Shown here piece by piece: positions 5,709 to 5,979 of a stretch of DNA of 5,979 nucleotides. This stretch comes from Pseudomonadota bacterium (GTDB taxonomy: Bacteria; Pseudomonadota; Alphaproteobacteria; Micropepsales; Micropepsaceae): assembly GCA_021808875.1 (NCBI GenBank), contig JAKBAU010000224.1:1-5979 (forward strand), given 5' to 3'. Made by a program: the position numbers and the translations under genes. The stretch's first letter is position 1, and the number at the start of each line of letters is the position of its first letter. The notes under the pieces are model-generated. The model ran no database searches and was not told the origin of the DNA. It saw only the letters and a list, made by a program, of their open reading frames with translations.

Positions 5709-5979
5709 CTAACCGTGCGGGAGGGGCTGACGGCCGATCGCCCCGCTCCCAGTGACGACCGCGGCCTTGGTAATTTGCGTCAGCAGGCGCGGCCCGTTCT
5801 TCCCGATCTCGAATTCGACGACGTCAGGGCTCTTCTCCGGATCACCGACACAAACGAACGAGCCGCCGACGTTCTTGGCGATTGACTGGTATTCCCGCTT
5901 TGCCCTGATGCACGGGGGGTCGACATCGTCGTCCTTGATCGTCTTGCTGCTGGCGACAATCACCGCGCCTTTGCGCGCT
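5709..5979 (-). CDS. C-terminal part of an unidentified protein, first visible gene of the operon
   Basis: The frame is open to the right edge, so at least 89 residues of a longer protein are present; the valine codon GTG at 5963 could be read as a start but the frame continues upstream as ARKGAV. I do not recognise the family. It alternates strands and helices: KGAVIVASSKT, a basic helix around RAKREYQSIAKNV, strand GSFVCVGD, strand DVVEFEIG, and then LLTQITKAAVVTGSGAIG. The last residues are RQPLPHG, ending in a single glycine. It stops 17 bases before the fusion gene on the same strand, so it is probably its operon partner. In type II CBASS the matching position holds the cyclase whose C-terminus is conjugated by Cap2, and in Bil/Bub systems a ubiquitin-like protein. 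Neither identity can be shown from this fragment. Confidence 0.7.
   Translation of the reverse strand, partial: ARKGAVIVASSKTIKDDDVDPPCIRAKREYQSIAKNVGGSFVCVGDPEKSPDVVEFEIGKNGPRLLTQITKAAVVTGSGAIGRQPLPHG

Noticed and set aside
3376..5979. Labelling the locus as type II CBASS
   Set aside because: The E2-E1 order fits Cap2, but the JAB domain is fused, an MBL gene is present and no CD-NTase signature is visible in the part of the upstream gene available.

Overview
The window is GC-rich, densely coded bacterial DNA, most likely from a proteobacterium and probably an alphaproteobacterium. That placement rests on base composition, the NtaA/SnaA/DszA-type monooxygenase start, the DUF1778-GNAT toxin-antitoxin pair and the tRNA-Gly form. 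It is a judgement, not a proof.

Layout. Bases 1-121 hold the start of a flavin-dependent monooxygenase on the minus strand, running off the left edge. A complete tRNA-Gly(GCC) lies on the plus strand at 247-321, with a plausible promoter and a UUCG-loop terminator. Bases 322-601 carry no convincing gene but are rich in hairpins and short repeats. From 602 rightwards everything reads on the minus strand: a GNAT toxin and DUF1778 antitoxin pair (602-1417), then, upstream in transcription order, a tight operon. In transcription order the operon is an unidentified gene entering from the right edge (ends 5709), a 771-aa E2-E1-JAB fusion (5691-3376), a 368-aa ComEC-like metallo-beta-lactamase-fold protein (3379-2273) and a four-segment membrane protein (about 2280-1465). 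The last three genes overlap, which implies translational coupling. The first two are 17 bases apart.

How the genes may work together. The fusion has the signatures of a whole ubiquitin-like cycle in one chain: a cysteine-bearing E2-like domain, a ThiF/E1-type adenylating domain and a JAMM deconjugating peptidase. Operons that pair E1, E2 and JAB domains are known from bacterial antiviral immunity (type II CBASS, Bil/Bub). Pairing with a ComEC-like MBL protein and a terminal membrane protein suggests a related but distinct conflict system. In this reading the last two genes are effector candidates and the upstream protein, which ends in glycine, is a candidate conjugation target. This is inference: no cyclase or ubiquitin-like gene is visible in the window. 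The position on the 3' side of a tRNA, next to a toxin-antitoxin module, fits an accessory island, but no integrase or second attachment site is seen here.
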